64,000 bases of DNA, taken from Linanthus parryae (taxonomy: Eukaryota > Streptophyta > Magnoliopsida > Ericales > Polemoniaceae). Position numbers and translations under genes: made by a program. Under the pieces are notes generated by a model. That model saw only the letters and a program-made list of their open reading frames with translations, was not told the DNA's origin and ran no database searches. Location: NCBI GenBank assembly GCA_023055425.1, contig JALGPY010000010.1:17953363-18017362 (forward strand), written 5' to 3'. Of this stretch, positions 1 through 10,951 are shown one piece after another (the first letter of the stretch is position 1; each line of letters starts with the position of its first letter).

Positions 1-150
1 AGAACTCATTTTCACAAATAATAGCATAATTCACTCAAAAGACGACAAATTCTCCATGTTGAGCACGCAAAACGTAGCAAAATAAGGACTAAAATAACTC
101 CGAAAACGGTGTTATCAGCTAGCGTTAGAACCGTCGGCTCTGATGCTAAC
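1..150 (-). mobile_element. 5' untranslated leader of a gypsy element lying off the left edge
   Basis: This short stretch precedes an LTR start. At 135-150 the + strand reads GGCTCTGATGCTAAC, which resembles the complement of the initiator-Met tRNA primer site (TGGTATCAGAGC) with changes. It abuts the first TG of the LTR. That arrangement means the internal part of a minus-strand retrotransposon extends leftward out of the window. No coding sequence is seen. Confidence 0.55.
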
Positions 151-2804
151 TGAAACAATCCTGGAACCTACGGTTCCTTGCTAGCACAACCATACGAAAA
201 TCCAAGCGCATTTATTTAATAAAAACTGGCGAAATCCTCCAACCATAATTTGAAATAAAACAAATGACATTGTTCAAATCTAAATTCTGAAAATATGCTT
301 CCTAAATGAAATGAAATGTTTCTAGCTGCATGATCCCAGTCTTCAAATCACAGTGTGCGCGTTCCCCCACTTTATTCATAACCTGCGGGTTTTCAAATAG
401 CAACAACCGACCGCATAAAACTTTTATCAGTAAAAACTGAGTAAGCATATACCACAACATGCAAAACAGAGTTTTGGCTTAAAGAGTGAATCATAATATA
501 ACTGAAGTAACTTCACATTTAATCATTAGTTGAGCTGATGTGTATAAGAGCCCAACGGGTAACTAATGCCCACAGAGAGGTCACGATGAAATAAATAATA
601 AATAGGGTACCTCTCGGGATATAACAGTCCATCCCAATTCACCCCTGAACTAACTATGAGACCATAAGTGTCGACACCCCTATAGCTTACAGTTGTGACC
701 CACACATGCATAGGTATTCACAATAAACTTAGGGAATCGCCGACATGCTTCCATGGTCGTAGCCATAATACAAAGGAGACTCGCCGACATGCGTCTCCGA
801 CCGTCGCCATATATAAATACAAAGGAGACTCGCCAACATGCGTCTCCGGCCGTATCCTTCACACACATCCTCTGTACATCGCCCCATATCATTTATCGTT
901 CATTAATATATCACATGACCTCATACTTTCGAAAGAGATACTTTCAAGAGATTTTCAAAATTTAAGACTTAAAAACAGTTGTACGGTACACAAGTAACAC
1001 ACGCCAAACACATTTTGATAGTTGAAGGTGTTGTTCATATAAACTTACTTGGAATAGAGAGCTCGTCACACGAAAGCAAATACGAAACTACTCGTAGTAT
1101 GGGTCCTCAATGAACTCGCCTCCTACGAACTCGGAATAAACAATAGCGATTATTCCTAATTAACATTCAATTATCACGACAATAGTGCAACAAAGTCCTA
1201 TATGCAATGCACATAACCCCTTATTAATTTTCCCAAATTATCTAAGGTAAAATAGAATTATCATTTAAAATGGACTAATATAATACTAGCTTTTGTTAAT
1301 ATGAAGACATACGAAAACTATAATTATATTTATAAACTTATAAGGTGGTATAATTTAGTTTTAGAATAAAGAATCTAATTAAACATAGATAATAATACTA
1401 TTGTACAAAAATATAACTTAATTAAAGTATAAACATCATATGTTCCCCCACAGTTTGGTAAAAGACATTTTGTACCCCCAGAAAAGTTTTTAGAACCTTT
1501 TACCTGGTTACCCTTCTTATGTTCACATACAAACCCCCACAACTCATGTAACACCTACTAATATTTTTAAATAAACACAAAAAAAAAATTTGTTTTGTTT
1601 TTTAGAGAAAAAAAAAACATTATGATTTTTTTATAAATAACTTAAACACTTTTTTTTTAAAGTAACTATACAAATAGAGTTTAGAAATTAACTAATTAGA
1701 ATTAACAATTTAATATATAATGCTAATTACATAACCAATACCAGCCACTAGGGAAGACCCTCAAAAGTCAAAACCATCTTGTCATTAACATGGTACTTTC
1801 TTCTCCAAAAATGAAATCACACTTTACTACTACTCCAAAACCCACCCATTGTAAACAGAGAGGCTAACACCCAATACTCATAATGAATGAAAACAAGGAA
1901 GTGAATTTCAAAGAAGCAAAACAGGGGTTGGGTTTGTTTACCGTGGACATGGAAAGAGGGTGAAGAGGACGGCGATTTTGGGAGCTTTCCGGTCGCTCCT
2001 GCTTGGATTCGCCGGAAAGAGAGAGGGACAGCGACGAAGGGAGGCGGTAAAACGGCGGCGTCGCACGGAACAGAGTCGGCGCCGGGTTCGGCATGGCTTG
2101 GTCGAATTTGTCTGGTATTTCGGCCGGGTTTCGCTCGGCAATCCGGTCGGCAGAGAGAGATAGAGTGATTGAGAGAGTTTGGTGTGGGTTTTCTCGTCGA
2201 TTGCAGGGGTTTATATAGGCTTCGTCGGGGAGAATTCGGATGTAGGTGGAGTCCGACGGTGGTGATTTTCGGGTTGAAGTGGGTTTCGAATCGAGCCACG
2301 ATTTCAGCAAAATTGGAATGCTTGGTGAGCAATATTCGGGTCTTTGGCAAATTGGAGTGAATCGGTACGATTTTTGGTGAAGGTGGTGGTCCGATTGGTG
2401 GTGTTGCGGTTGGAGGCGGTGTTGGTGTCGGAGAAGGAGACGTTGTCTCCTGGTGCTTGAGGGAAGGTCGGAGACGACGCGAGGAAAAATCCAGTGTGGC
2501 GCGGAGCACCGGGTTCGCGGTGGTTGACACGTAAAATTAAATTAAAACGTGACGTTTTGGACATGTTAAAAAATGTTACACGACCCACAACTTTTAATAA
2601 CTAAAAACTTGAGTAACTTTTATAGCTTTTACTAAAAATAATATATAAAAACAAAAAGTTCAAAATATTATTTTTCTTAACATATAATTATATAAAAATA
2701 TATGTATAACTCTTGAATAATAAAACTACTTTTATAATTCCTACTAACGGCCTAAAATATTCGTTAAACCCAAAAAAACACCCCCAAAATTACGGGGTAT
2801 TACA
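151..2804 (-). mobile_element. 5' LTR of a minus-strand Ty3/gypsy element (Tekay-like)
   Basis: The segment starts TGAAACAATC and ends GGGGTATTACA on the + strand, so in element orientation it runs TGTAATACCCC to GTTTCA. A primer-site complement lies just outside its left end. It resembles the LTR at 56788-59052: same terminal bases, a shared AAGTGTCGACA block (near 665 and 57419), and the same polypyrimidine-rich organisation, so both probably belong to related families. Long LTRs of more than 2 kb fit the Tekay/Del clade. Small degenerate repeats of GAGACTCGCC(G/A)ACATGCGTCTCC occur at 776-848. The ORFs inside (for example 1817-2530) are chance frames in GC-rich LTR sequence. Confidence 0.7.
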
Positions 2805-4458
2805 ATAATACTCTTGCCAAGTTGCTTCTCTACTACATTCTTGAATTCTTTGAACATTTCAAAGGATTCAGATTCGGCATTCATAAGGTATACTAGTCAA
2901 TATCTAATGAAGTAATCACTAAATATAATAAAAATTACCACCTCTGGCAGGCGTGGGAAACGGTCCAACACATCATTATGTATGAGTGCCACTACCTCAC
3001 TAGTCATCTCACCTTTCTTATTGAAATGGGACTTTGTAATTTTTCCTAATAAACAAGATTCACATGTATGATTCATAATCAAATGAGTCTAGAAATCCAT
3101 CCTTATGGAGTCTACAAAAGCGCTTCTCGTTTATATGGCCTAAAGAGCAGTGCCATAGATAAGTATGATTTAAATCGTTAGTTTTAATCATCTTGGTCTT
3201 TATGTTATATACATAATTATTTAGATCAAGGATATACAATCCATTAAACAAAAGCGCACTAAAATAGTGCATACTATCAAAATAAATGGAGCAACACTTG
3301 TCCTTTATTTTAATAAAAAAACTTTTTTCGTCCAACCAAGAAATAGAAATAACATTTCTTCTCATACAAGACACATAATAGCAATTGTTTAATTGTAAAA
3401 TAAGTCTATGAGGCAAAGATAACTCATAAACGACTATGGCTAATGCATCAAATCTTGCTCCATTCCCCATGCGCAAGTCTATCTCCACTTTAGCCAGTCA
3501 TCTACTTGTCTTGAGATCCTGCACATTTTGACAAAATGTGAGATCCACATCTAGTATCCAATACCCAAGATGAAGAGATAGACAAATTTACATCTATAAC
3601 AAAAAATACCTGGTGGTGGTGGAATCACTATTCCAAGCCTTTTATCCTCTAGATACTTGGGGCAGTTCCTCTTCCAGTTGCATGTCTTACTAAAATAGTG
3701 ACATGTGCCTTTAGAGACACCACCAGCAAGCTTTAAGGCAACTTCCTTGAATTTTGCAACTTTCTTGCTCTTTCCTTTGGAGGTAGAAGCAACTCGCTTG
3801 CTCTTTCGTCCATTGACCATCATTGTGGCCTTGGCTTTTCCTTTTTTAATCCTCTATTCAATGGTCTTCAACATATTGAGCAGGTCACAGAGGTTTGTTG
3901 ATCTTATTCATGTTATAATTCATGATGAACTGGCTATAACTACGCGACAAAGATTGCAGGATGAGATCAGTGGCCAACTCTTTGCCGAATGGGAAGTCTA
4001 ACCTCTCGAGATTCTCCATATATCCGATCATACAAAGCACATGAGGCCCGTCTGGGTTCCTCTCTGACAGACTGCACTTGTACAGTGCTTTGGATACTTC
4101 ATGTCGCTCATGCCTCGCCTGCTCTTGGAAGAGATGATTCAAATGTATGATCATATCATACGCCTCCATGTTTTCATGTTGCTTATGAATCTCAGAGTTC
4201 ATGGTGCAAAACATGAGATCCACATGCTTCTGATGTACCCTTGTAGCGGCAAGAACATCATCCTCTTACCCTAACAAAAAGAACAACATCCTCTCCCGGT
4301 GGTTTTGGAATAGGAGTGTATAAGACATACATTTTCTTTTCTTGCTTGAGAACGATTCTCAAGTTTTTGTACCAGTCTAGAAAATTGGTTCCATACAACT
4401 TTTCATTCTCAAGGACAGATCGTAGGTATGAATTCAATGATTGTTGATTGTTTGCCAT
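2805..4458 (-). pseudogene. Ty1/copia gag-pol remnant, truncated in integrase
   Basis: Reading the minus strand from 4458, several broken frames follow the copia order. The Gag start (MANNQQSLNSYLRSV, 4458-4260) is followed by a Gag body (about 4223-3885). A damaged zinc knuckle (CHYFSKTCNWKRNCP, about 3710-3660) has lost part of its CCHC pattern. The GAG-pre-integrase domain (LWHCSLGHINEKRFCRLHKDG, about 3160-3080) is followed by the start of integrase (CESCLLGKITKSHF, about 3070-3020; then FKEFKNVVEKQLGK near 2840). The sequence stops where the gypsy LTR begins at 2804, so reverse transcriptase and RNase H are missing. Frameshifts and stops separate the domains, so it is non-functional. It is older than the LTR that cut it. 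Confidence 0.8.
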
Positions 4459-6029
4459 TGGAATTCTACAAAATAAGAAATATGCAATTTTAGTATTTTT
4501 CAACAATTAACTATATTTAACAATGACTAGATTATTAAATACATCTCCCACTATTTTTCTTGGATTAATAGCCCTCACTATTAATGCAGAAAATATCATA
4601 TACTTTCTAGTGGGCCAAGATCTATATTTTACTTCCTCCTTGAGCTTGCTTTGGCAAGTCACCCAAAGATCAGTTATTTAGGTAGCAACAACTTCCAATT
4701 GCATCATATGCAACTCTTTGTTCGATTAGGTGAATAACCCCTTATTCTTATCTATCCCATAGATAACGCCTAATTGCCTTGCCTCTAAGTTTTTCAATCT
4801 TATTGAAACAACCTAGTTGTGTCCAGCCTCTTACTTCAATAATCACACGTTACTTGCTTGTGTTGCCGCATCACACCATGATGAACTGAATCGCCTTACA
4901 TTGGCAAGCCCGAATTTAATTTACCCTGATCATGATGTGTGTTTAAGTAAGAGAAGGCAAAACGCAATATTTATCGTTTGAGGGATTTCCATGTCATTAT
5001 TAATTGTTTTGTTGATCCCATCAACAGGATCTACTTATTTGGATTGGGCAATCCCAAATAAAAGATCAACATACAATACACCAAAAATAAATAACAAGAA
5101 AATATATAAATAAAGAAGAAAAATACACGTGGTATGTATATGGCCCCTTAGACTAAGTTTTCCCAAGCCAATGAGAATATCTATAAGCCCTAATGTGACA
5201 AGCTCATCTCCATGTGCCTCCATTTTTAGTCCACGCATTCTAGGCTTGTGAGTTCTCCAAGTCTTGTGGTTTCTTTAGTCTTTGATCTTCTTCTCCATGA
5301 CTTGAATAAAATTTAACTATCTAATTCTAGCTAGCATCTAAACTAAATAGAGATACCTCACAGGCGAGGGAGAAGACGACATGCAGGCCGTAAATTAATT
5401 ACATTAATTACATTAAAAACCAAAACCAAAACAAACCAAAAAAGTAAACATACATAACCTAGGCCATATCCATCCACCATGCGATAAATCACATAAAACA
5501 GTTAAATCCAATTTTAACGCGGTTGGTCAATTTTAATTGAATTTGGGATTTTCTAGGGTCAAAACGGTCCAAGTGGTGCGCCAATCCTATTGGCCGAACC
5601 ACGAGGACCCACCGGACCGAGCTCACACCGGTCCGACCAACCCTTGGCAGACCCGGTGGGGCGGTCGGCCCAAGCCCACTCGAGAAGAGGAGGGGCGGTC
5701 AAGCATTGCCGAACCCCATAGGGGTTGTTTCCAAAAAACTTCCTCCTTCCCTTGTGGGCATATTCCCAACTGTAGAGAAAAACATCTTTTCCCCGAATTG
5801 TGCCCAAACCCTAGCTTGTCAAAATCCCAAAACTCGCATCATATGTGAACCAAATTTACCAAATTTTATAGGATTTGTAAAATTGGCTCATTCTCTATTG
5901 AATCATAATCAATTTGCATCACTATCCTTAACTTCGGTTTTCGCAAAAAGTAACGATTACAGTGTAAAACTGATAAAACGGTAACACATAATATCATGTT
6001 ATGCACTACGACATGTGGCTCTGATACCC
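4459..6029 (-). mobile_element. Leader region and primer site of the copia element
   Basis: About 1.5 kb lies between the Gag start and the 5' LTR. It has no supported coding sequence. A GC-rich block at 5560-5720 gives chance ORFs. The + strand reads GGCTCTGATACCCC at 6017-6030, the complement of a copia-type primer site (GTATCAGAGCC). A long untranslated leader is common in plant copia elements. Confidence 0.6.
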
Positions 6030-7423
6030 CTATAGGGTTTTGATGCAGGTAACAAAATGGAATAACTATAAAACTCTTGATCAAAGCCCTCCACGGATTG
6101 CATGCAAGCATTCATAACGTGATGAAAGTAAACGAATTGTGTAACTTGTTTGTCTGAGTGATCACTACGCAGAATGATGTCCACGTCTCTAAGAGTATCC
6201 ACACCTAGGATTTCAAGCTGGAATACTTCTCACGTCTTGTGCTAGCTACGCAAAGAGGCAGATAGAAAGAGATCACGCAAATCGAAGCACCGAGGGGGGG
6301 CACACTATGGTCGACTGGTATGGGGCGGATGGGTAGGGCTTCGGCTCTAGCTTTATGTCTCTCCTTTCTTTGTTATTTCACACAATAATTACTCTTGTTG
6401 TTATGAAATAATAAGCTAGGAGTCCCTTTATATAGTTAATAACTCCTTATTAACTATATATTTGCCCCAATACTAATCCTGTCCATACAGGGATTAATCC
6501 ACCTTGCAAATTAGTCCTACTAACTTTGTTTGTGGTTGCGCTTTGATCCTTTTAATTAATTAGTCCAATTAATTAATATCCAAATACAGTTTAATCCATA
6601 GGGTGTGTGACCACATAGATTTCTACTTAGTTGGTAGTAACAATTACAAACATGGAGTGGTGTCTAGCAACACATCTATGCCACCCAACTAATAGAAATA
6701 ATCAGTGATCTGACAAACCATGTACCCAATGTTACTATGTTGTATATATCCATTTGTCTCCATATCCGGATCGGACACGAGACAAAACTGCCACACTCGT
6801 ATATCCAATCAATAGTTTCTCGATCCTGGGAATTGGCTTATCTATACATATAACATAAATATCCCATATTGATTTATCTGAGTCTGGTCAGACAGTCCAT
6901 AAGCACTACCCCTTGAGTGGACATGGATATTAACTCCCATTTGTGGGAGGGACAAATCCTCTCTACATCACTACCATCTCTCAGCTAGCTTCCTATTGTG
7001 CCCGATTACTATCTTTATAGTTACCCAGTTACGGTGTAACGTTTGATAATATCAAAACATGATATTTCACAACTAGAGTATCTAGTGAATTCAAGTCTAA
7101 GGATTACAACACCATTAGCACTACGAGAAGCGCTTGTGACTTTGTCATAATCTAATGTAGCCTTCTCGTTGTGGGTCAATCCAGTATGCCATTACTCCTA
7201 ATGCATACCCATGTGTTAGACTTGATATCTGCATATCATTCTACCCACATACTAGTCAATAGTGATCGTCATATTAATCAATGTAATGGAATAGGGATAT
7301 TTATGATAAACATGCAACACATTGCAATCTAACGAGTTCATTATATTAAATATCTCCATAAATAATAAATGAATATTCTAGCCAAAACAATGTTCATACT
7401 AAATATAGATTGCCTCTAGGGCA
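6030..7423 (-). mobile_element. 5' LTR of the copia element
   Basis: The right end on the + strand reads TTGCCTCTAGGGCA, so the LTR starts TGCCCTAGAGGCAAT in element orientation, a start I recognise from plant copia LTRs. The left end abuts the primer site near 6030, but the exact last base is uncertain by about 15 bp. Length is about 1.4 kb. No coding sequence is seen inside. Confidence 0.6.
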
Positions 7424-8400
7424 TCTACTCCAAGACCATAGGCACACCTTCAACATCATCTCCCTCTGCCACTTCATTATCTCCCACTCCCTCGAAGTTG
7501 TTACTGGGTTCGAACTTGCGATTCCCACTTACGTCAACCTTAAGCTTTGTTGTCTTCTCAAACAATTGAGTCCACCTAGGGTGAAGTGGCTAATCAGAGT
7601 GAGTCGTCCTGTACTCCATGAAGCTTATCTAGTACGACTGATGATCTTCATCCTCCATTGGGACGAGTGTAGGATAGACAATCTTTATCTCATTCCAGTA
7701 TTGAACTCCTTTTTACAATCCGGCGTTGCAGTTTCGCCATGTCCAATTAGCCAACCGCGGCAATTTCCTTTCCTTATCTTCCTCTTTCTTTCCCAAAAGC
7801 TCAGTGATATGCGATATGGCCTTGCAAATCCATGTAAGAAAGATGTGCGGGAACCAAGTCCTGATGTACTTTTCTTGTCGCCGCTCAACTATATTTTCTT
7901 GTTCGATTCCTCCAGAGCCTTTTCAACTACAGGTATTGCGATGTTATTATCAAGCTTCTGATAGGGGATATACTTAGAACCCAATTCAGTGCATGCTCTT
8001 TCTCTAGTACCCCATCAAAACTCAAGCTCGAAACCAAACTGAATTCCGGCATTCCAAACTGTACATGCATATTGTTAATGTAGAGCCACACCTCATGCTC
8101 TTTCTTCCCCTCGTTCATTTTGCATGCATGAAAAGATTCACAAGCTGTCCGAAAAAGTTAAAATAGCCACAAAGGATTTCCAACATAAACTTCAGCTGCT
8201 GGAGCTTACTCTCAATCAATTTAAGATCGTCGCGGAGATATTTCAAATTGTCCCTTGTATCCTTTCAAACCTACCCTCGTTGTGATGTTTCCTTTCTTGA
8301 TTTTCCCCGGCACAACGGAAGCGGTACATCTCTAAAAACCTGAGCGAAGTCCGAAACTTTAATTAACTGCATCTGCTATTAAATTAAAAAATCTCATTAG
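7424..8400 (-). pseudogene. Decayed transposon gene, possible DUF1985 remnant
   Basis: Minus-strand frames here are short and broken. The peptide VQFGMPEFSLVSSLSF (about 8045-7995) resembles the core of DUF1985, a plant domain often found in Mutator-like elements that carry Ulp1-type protease genes. Nothing else in the stretch could be assigned. The match is by eye only, so this is tentative. Confidence 0.3.
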
Positions 8401-8419
8401 TAATCAAGTTCTAATAATG

Positions 8420-8835
8420 TCAAGTGTTACTGAAATAATCTAAGTATTTTAAAATGTATGTTATTGTTTAATCGTCCAAGTCCATAATAGTTAATGACAT
8501 TTGATGAATTTTTCCAAGTGCTGAGAAATTTTCCAGGTATTTGGCTCAATTTTAAAGTGTTGAAGTATTTGCCTGAATTTTTAAGTGTTCAATACTTTTC
8601 ATTCACATTTGGTTGAATTTCTTTGAGAGGAAATTGTAAGTGTTCAAGTGTTGTCGAATTTCTATGTGTTCAAGTGTTACTGAAAATTCTAAGTGTTCAA
8701 CTTTCAGTGTTCATTCACATTTTGCTAAATTTCATTCACATTTTTTTGGAGAAGAATTTCAGACACATTTTTTAGTGTTGTTGAAGTATTTTTATAAGTC
8801 TAAGTGTTCAAGTGTTACTGAAAGTTTTTGATTGT
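8420..8835. repeat. Degenerate tandem repeats around AAGTGTTCAAGTGTTACTGA
   Basis: Variants of AAGTGTTCAAGTGTTACTGA recur near 8424, 8640, 8670 and 8796, mixed with TTCATTCACATTT motifs. The array is AT-rich and has no coding content. It may be part of the same decayed element as the DUF1985-like relic. Confidence 0.45.
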
Positions 8836-8886
8836 TTTTTAAGTCTGGGGAATAACTGATTTTCCTCTAAGTATGTAAATTGACAC

Positions 8887-9085
8887 TGGGAGGAGCAAAT
8901 GCTCGTCTGGACTTTTATTGGGATGAAAAAGCCTTTTAGTGTTACACGAGACTTGCTTGTCCCAGTAAAAGGCCAGACGAGCATTTGCTCGTCTCGCAGG
9001 TCTTATATTCCTCGTCTCAATTTTCAATCCGGTGAGACTGTGACGAGCACTTGCTGATCGCAGTCTCACCAGATTGAAAACTCTC
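8887..9085. repeat. Two adjacent hairpin-forming inverted repeats
   Basis: The first pairs GAGCAAATGCTCGTCTGG (about 8894) with its complement CCAGACGAGCATTTGCTC (about 8973). The second pairs TTTTCAATCCGGTGAGACTG (about 9020) with CAGTCTCACCAGATTGAAAA (about 9061). They may be part of a fold-back MITE; no target duplication was found. From 9086 to 9657 I see nothing further. Confidence 0.5.
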
Positions 9086-9657
9086 GTCCCAATCTAGATC
9101 TAAATCCCATCCTCGTCCCAGTTCTTGAAGTGGTGGAATTCAAACAATTATTCAAACAACCCATTTTTTAGGGTTTTTTTATACATACAATTAATCAAAG
9201 TTGCATAATTGAAGGAATTGAAAGTGCAGGGTTTCAAAAACCCAACCTCTTCTCCGATAGTGGCTATGTTGCCTGTACGATTGAGGATCGAGTGGCTGGC
9301 TTCCGTGACAATGGTGGTGAAGGGGTTGGGTTGGGGTGCGCTGAAGGGCGGAGCGGAGGAGGAAGATGAAGATTCAAATTTTTGTTTTTATAAAAAAGAT
9401 TGACTAAAGGTATTTTTCGGTAAATTACACTTGTTAACCTCGAGTCAATTGGCCATCTAATCTCACCCGAAATCGAAATTGGACTTCTAACCTTGGAGAA
9501 AAAGACAAACAATTTTGCCCTCTCACAAATAAAAGGTAGATGTCCAATTTTGAATTGTGGCAATGTCATAGAACAAAGAGGCATTGGGAAAGGTTTTAGT
9601 ACAAATTTTTTGGTTAACATGAGGTTAAGGTCAAACAACTGAACAAGTGCATATAAG

Positions 9658-10673
9658 CATAGTTTTAAAAACCGGACCGGACCGGCCGGTTCGACCGGTC
9701 AGACCGGTGAACCGGCCGGTTCGGTTCGTAATCCGGACCGCATATGCAAGAAGCGGTCAAAACCGGTCCAAAACCGGCCGGTTTTGAAAAAAACCGGTGA
9801 ACCGGACGGTTTACCGGTTTTGATCGGTTTTTATGAATTATCGATTTTTCCGGCGTCATCTCTCAGGCGGCCACACAGGCGTTCGATCCAACTAATGAAA
9901 AAGATTGATAAACCAAAGGCTTGAGAAGTTGCAGCGAGGAGGAAAATAGAAGAGAGGGAGAGCGATCCGAGAGGGAGAAAGCAACTGTAGAGTTTGAGAT
10001 GTTGCAGCGAGGAGAAAAAGAGATAATAGACTAGTTGGAGAGGGAGAGTGCCATTGTTGTTTTGTAGAGAGAGAGAGAGTAATATGCTGTGATGTGTAAC
10101 TGCCGAAATTGAGTTGGAGAAGGTGGAGAGATCAGTAAAAAGATAGGGACTAATTAATGGAGAAATTAAAGATAAGGACGAATTAATGTAGAGATTAAAA
10201 ATAAGTCAGTTACCTTTTTTTAAGGCAAATTTTTGACCGAGATAATGATATAATTTTTTTTTAATGATTTTTTTTATAGAATGATGTTTTGAATGATTTG
10301 ACTTCCCTATTTATCTCACCAAATTTCGAAATAATGATTCAGTTACCATTATATTTCATCAAAATATATTGTTGTTTGACTACAATTCAGTTATTTATGT
10401 GTGTGTGTGTGTGTTTTTTTAAGCAGAGCTATTACTACCGTTTCAAAAAAAAAAGCATAGGTATTACTATAAAAATATTAAAACACTAAATAAGCTTCAA
10501 AATTAAAACTTCCAAATATATTTTTGGCTATTTTTCATTATGTTTACTATTTTTGTATAAAAATTAATAGATATCTATTATTAATAAACGTACGATTGAA
10601 CCAGTCCGACCACCGGTCCGACCATGAACCGGTGCCTCAGCGGTTCGATGGCCGGTCGGTTTTTAAAACTTTG
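9658..10673. mobile_element. Non-autonomous hAT element upstream of the RRM gene
   Basis: The ends are CATAGTTTTAAAAACCGG and, inverted, CAAAGTTTTAAAAACCG. A perfect 8-bp target duplication CATATAAG flanks it at 9650-9657 and 10674-10681. Eight-base duplications and CA-starting ends are hAT features. The left arm is rich in CCGGTT repeats. No transposase is encoded. A (GT)n tract lies near 10399. The element ends only 112 bp before the RRM start codon, so it must lie in or beside that gene's promoter. Confidence 0.88.
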
Positions 10674-10785
10674 CATATAAGTGAACTGGAGGTATTTTTC
10701 AAATACCAATTAGCCAGCAGGTTATCAAGCCAATTTTTTAACTTTATAAACCCTTTGTTTCGTTTATCGCCGAAGTAAAAACCCC

Positions 10786-10951
10786 ATGGCTATGGCGATG
10801 AGAGCGTCGGCTACGTCGATAGCAGCGACACGGTCCAGCGGCCTTAGAGGACTGTTCTCCACTTTGTCTTCGGCTTCACCGTTCAGTCTGCCGCAGACTA
10901 ATCAGGCTGAGAGGCCGAAGGCTGAGCCTTCCACGAGCGTCTTCGTTTATG
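10786..10951 (+). CDS. Exon 1 of organelle-type single-RRM RNA-binding protein
   Basis: The full coding sequence joins 10786-10951, 13267-13335, 13423-13529 and 45861-45971: 453 nt, 150 residues plus stop, in frame across all junctions. It encodes one RNA recognition motif, which binds single-stranded RNA. RNP2 is SVFVYGLS (exons 1-2) and RNP1 is KGFGFVTY (exon 3). The first 45 residues are rich in Ser, Ala and Arg and almost free of acidic residues, as in chloroplast or mitochondrial targeting peptides. Size and layout match plant small organelle RRM proteins, which act in organellar RNA processing or cold response; the exact orthologue cannot be fixed by eye. The start is the first of three Met codons (MAMAM) in context CCCCATGG. 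Exon 1 ends after one base of a codon at a GT donor. Confidence 0.88.

Noticed and set aside
1441..1560. A fourth Mutator-like copy, because of TTTGGTAAAAGACATTTTG
   Set aside because: No matching inverted end or 9-bp duplication was found, and similar text (AAAAGACA with C-rich runs) is part of the related LTR near 58856.
7410..7961. A 183-codon + strand ORF as a gene
   Set aside because: It starts inside the copia LTR end and runs antisense to the DUF1985-like relic; no domain or codon pattern supports it.
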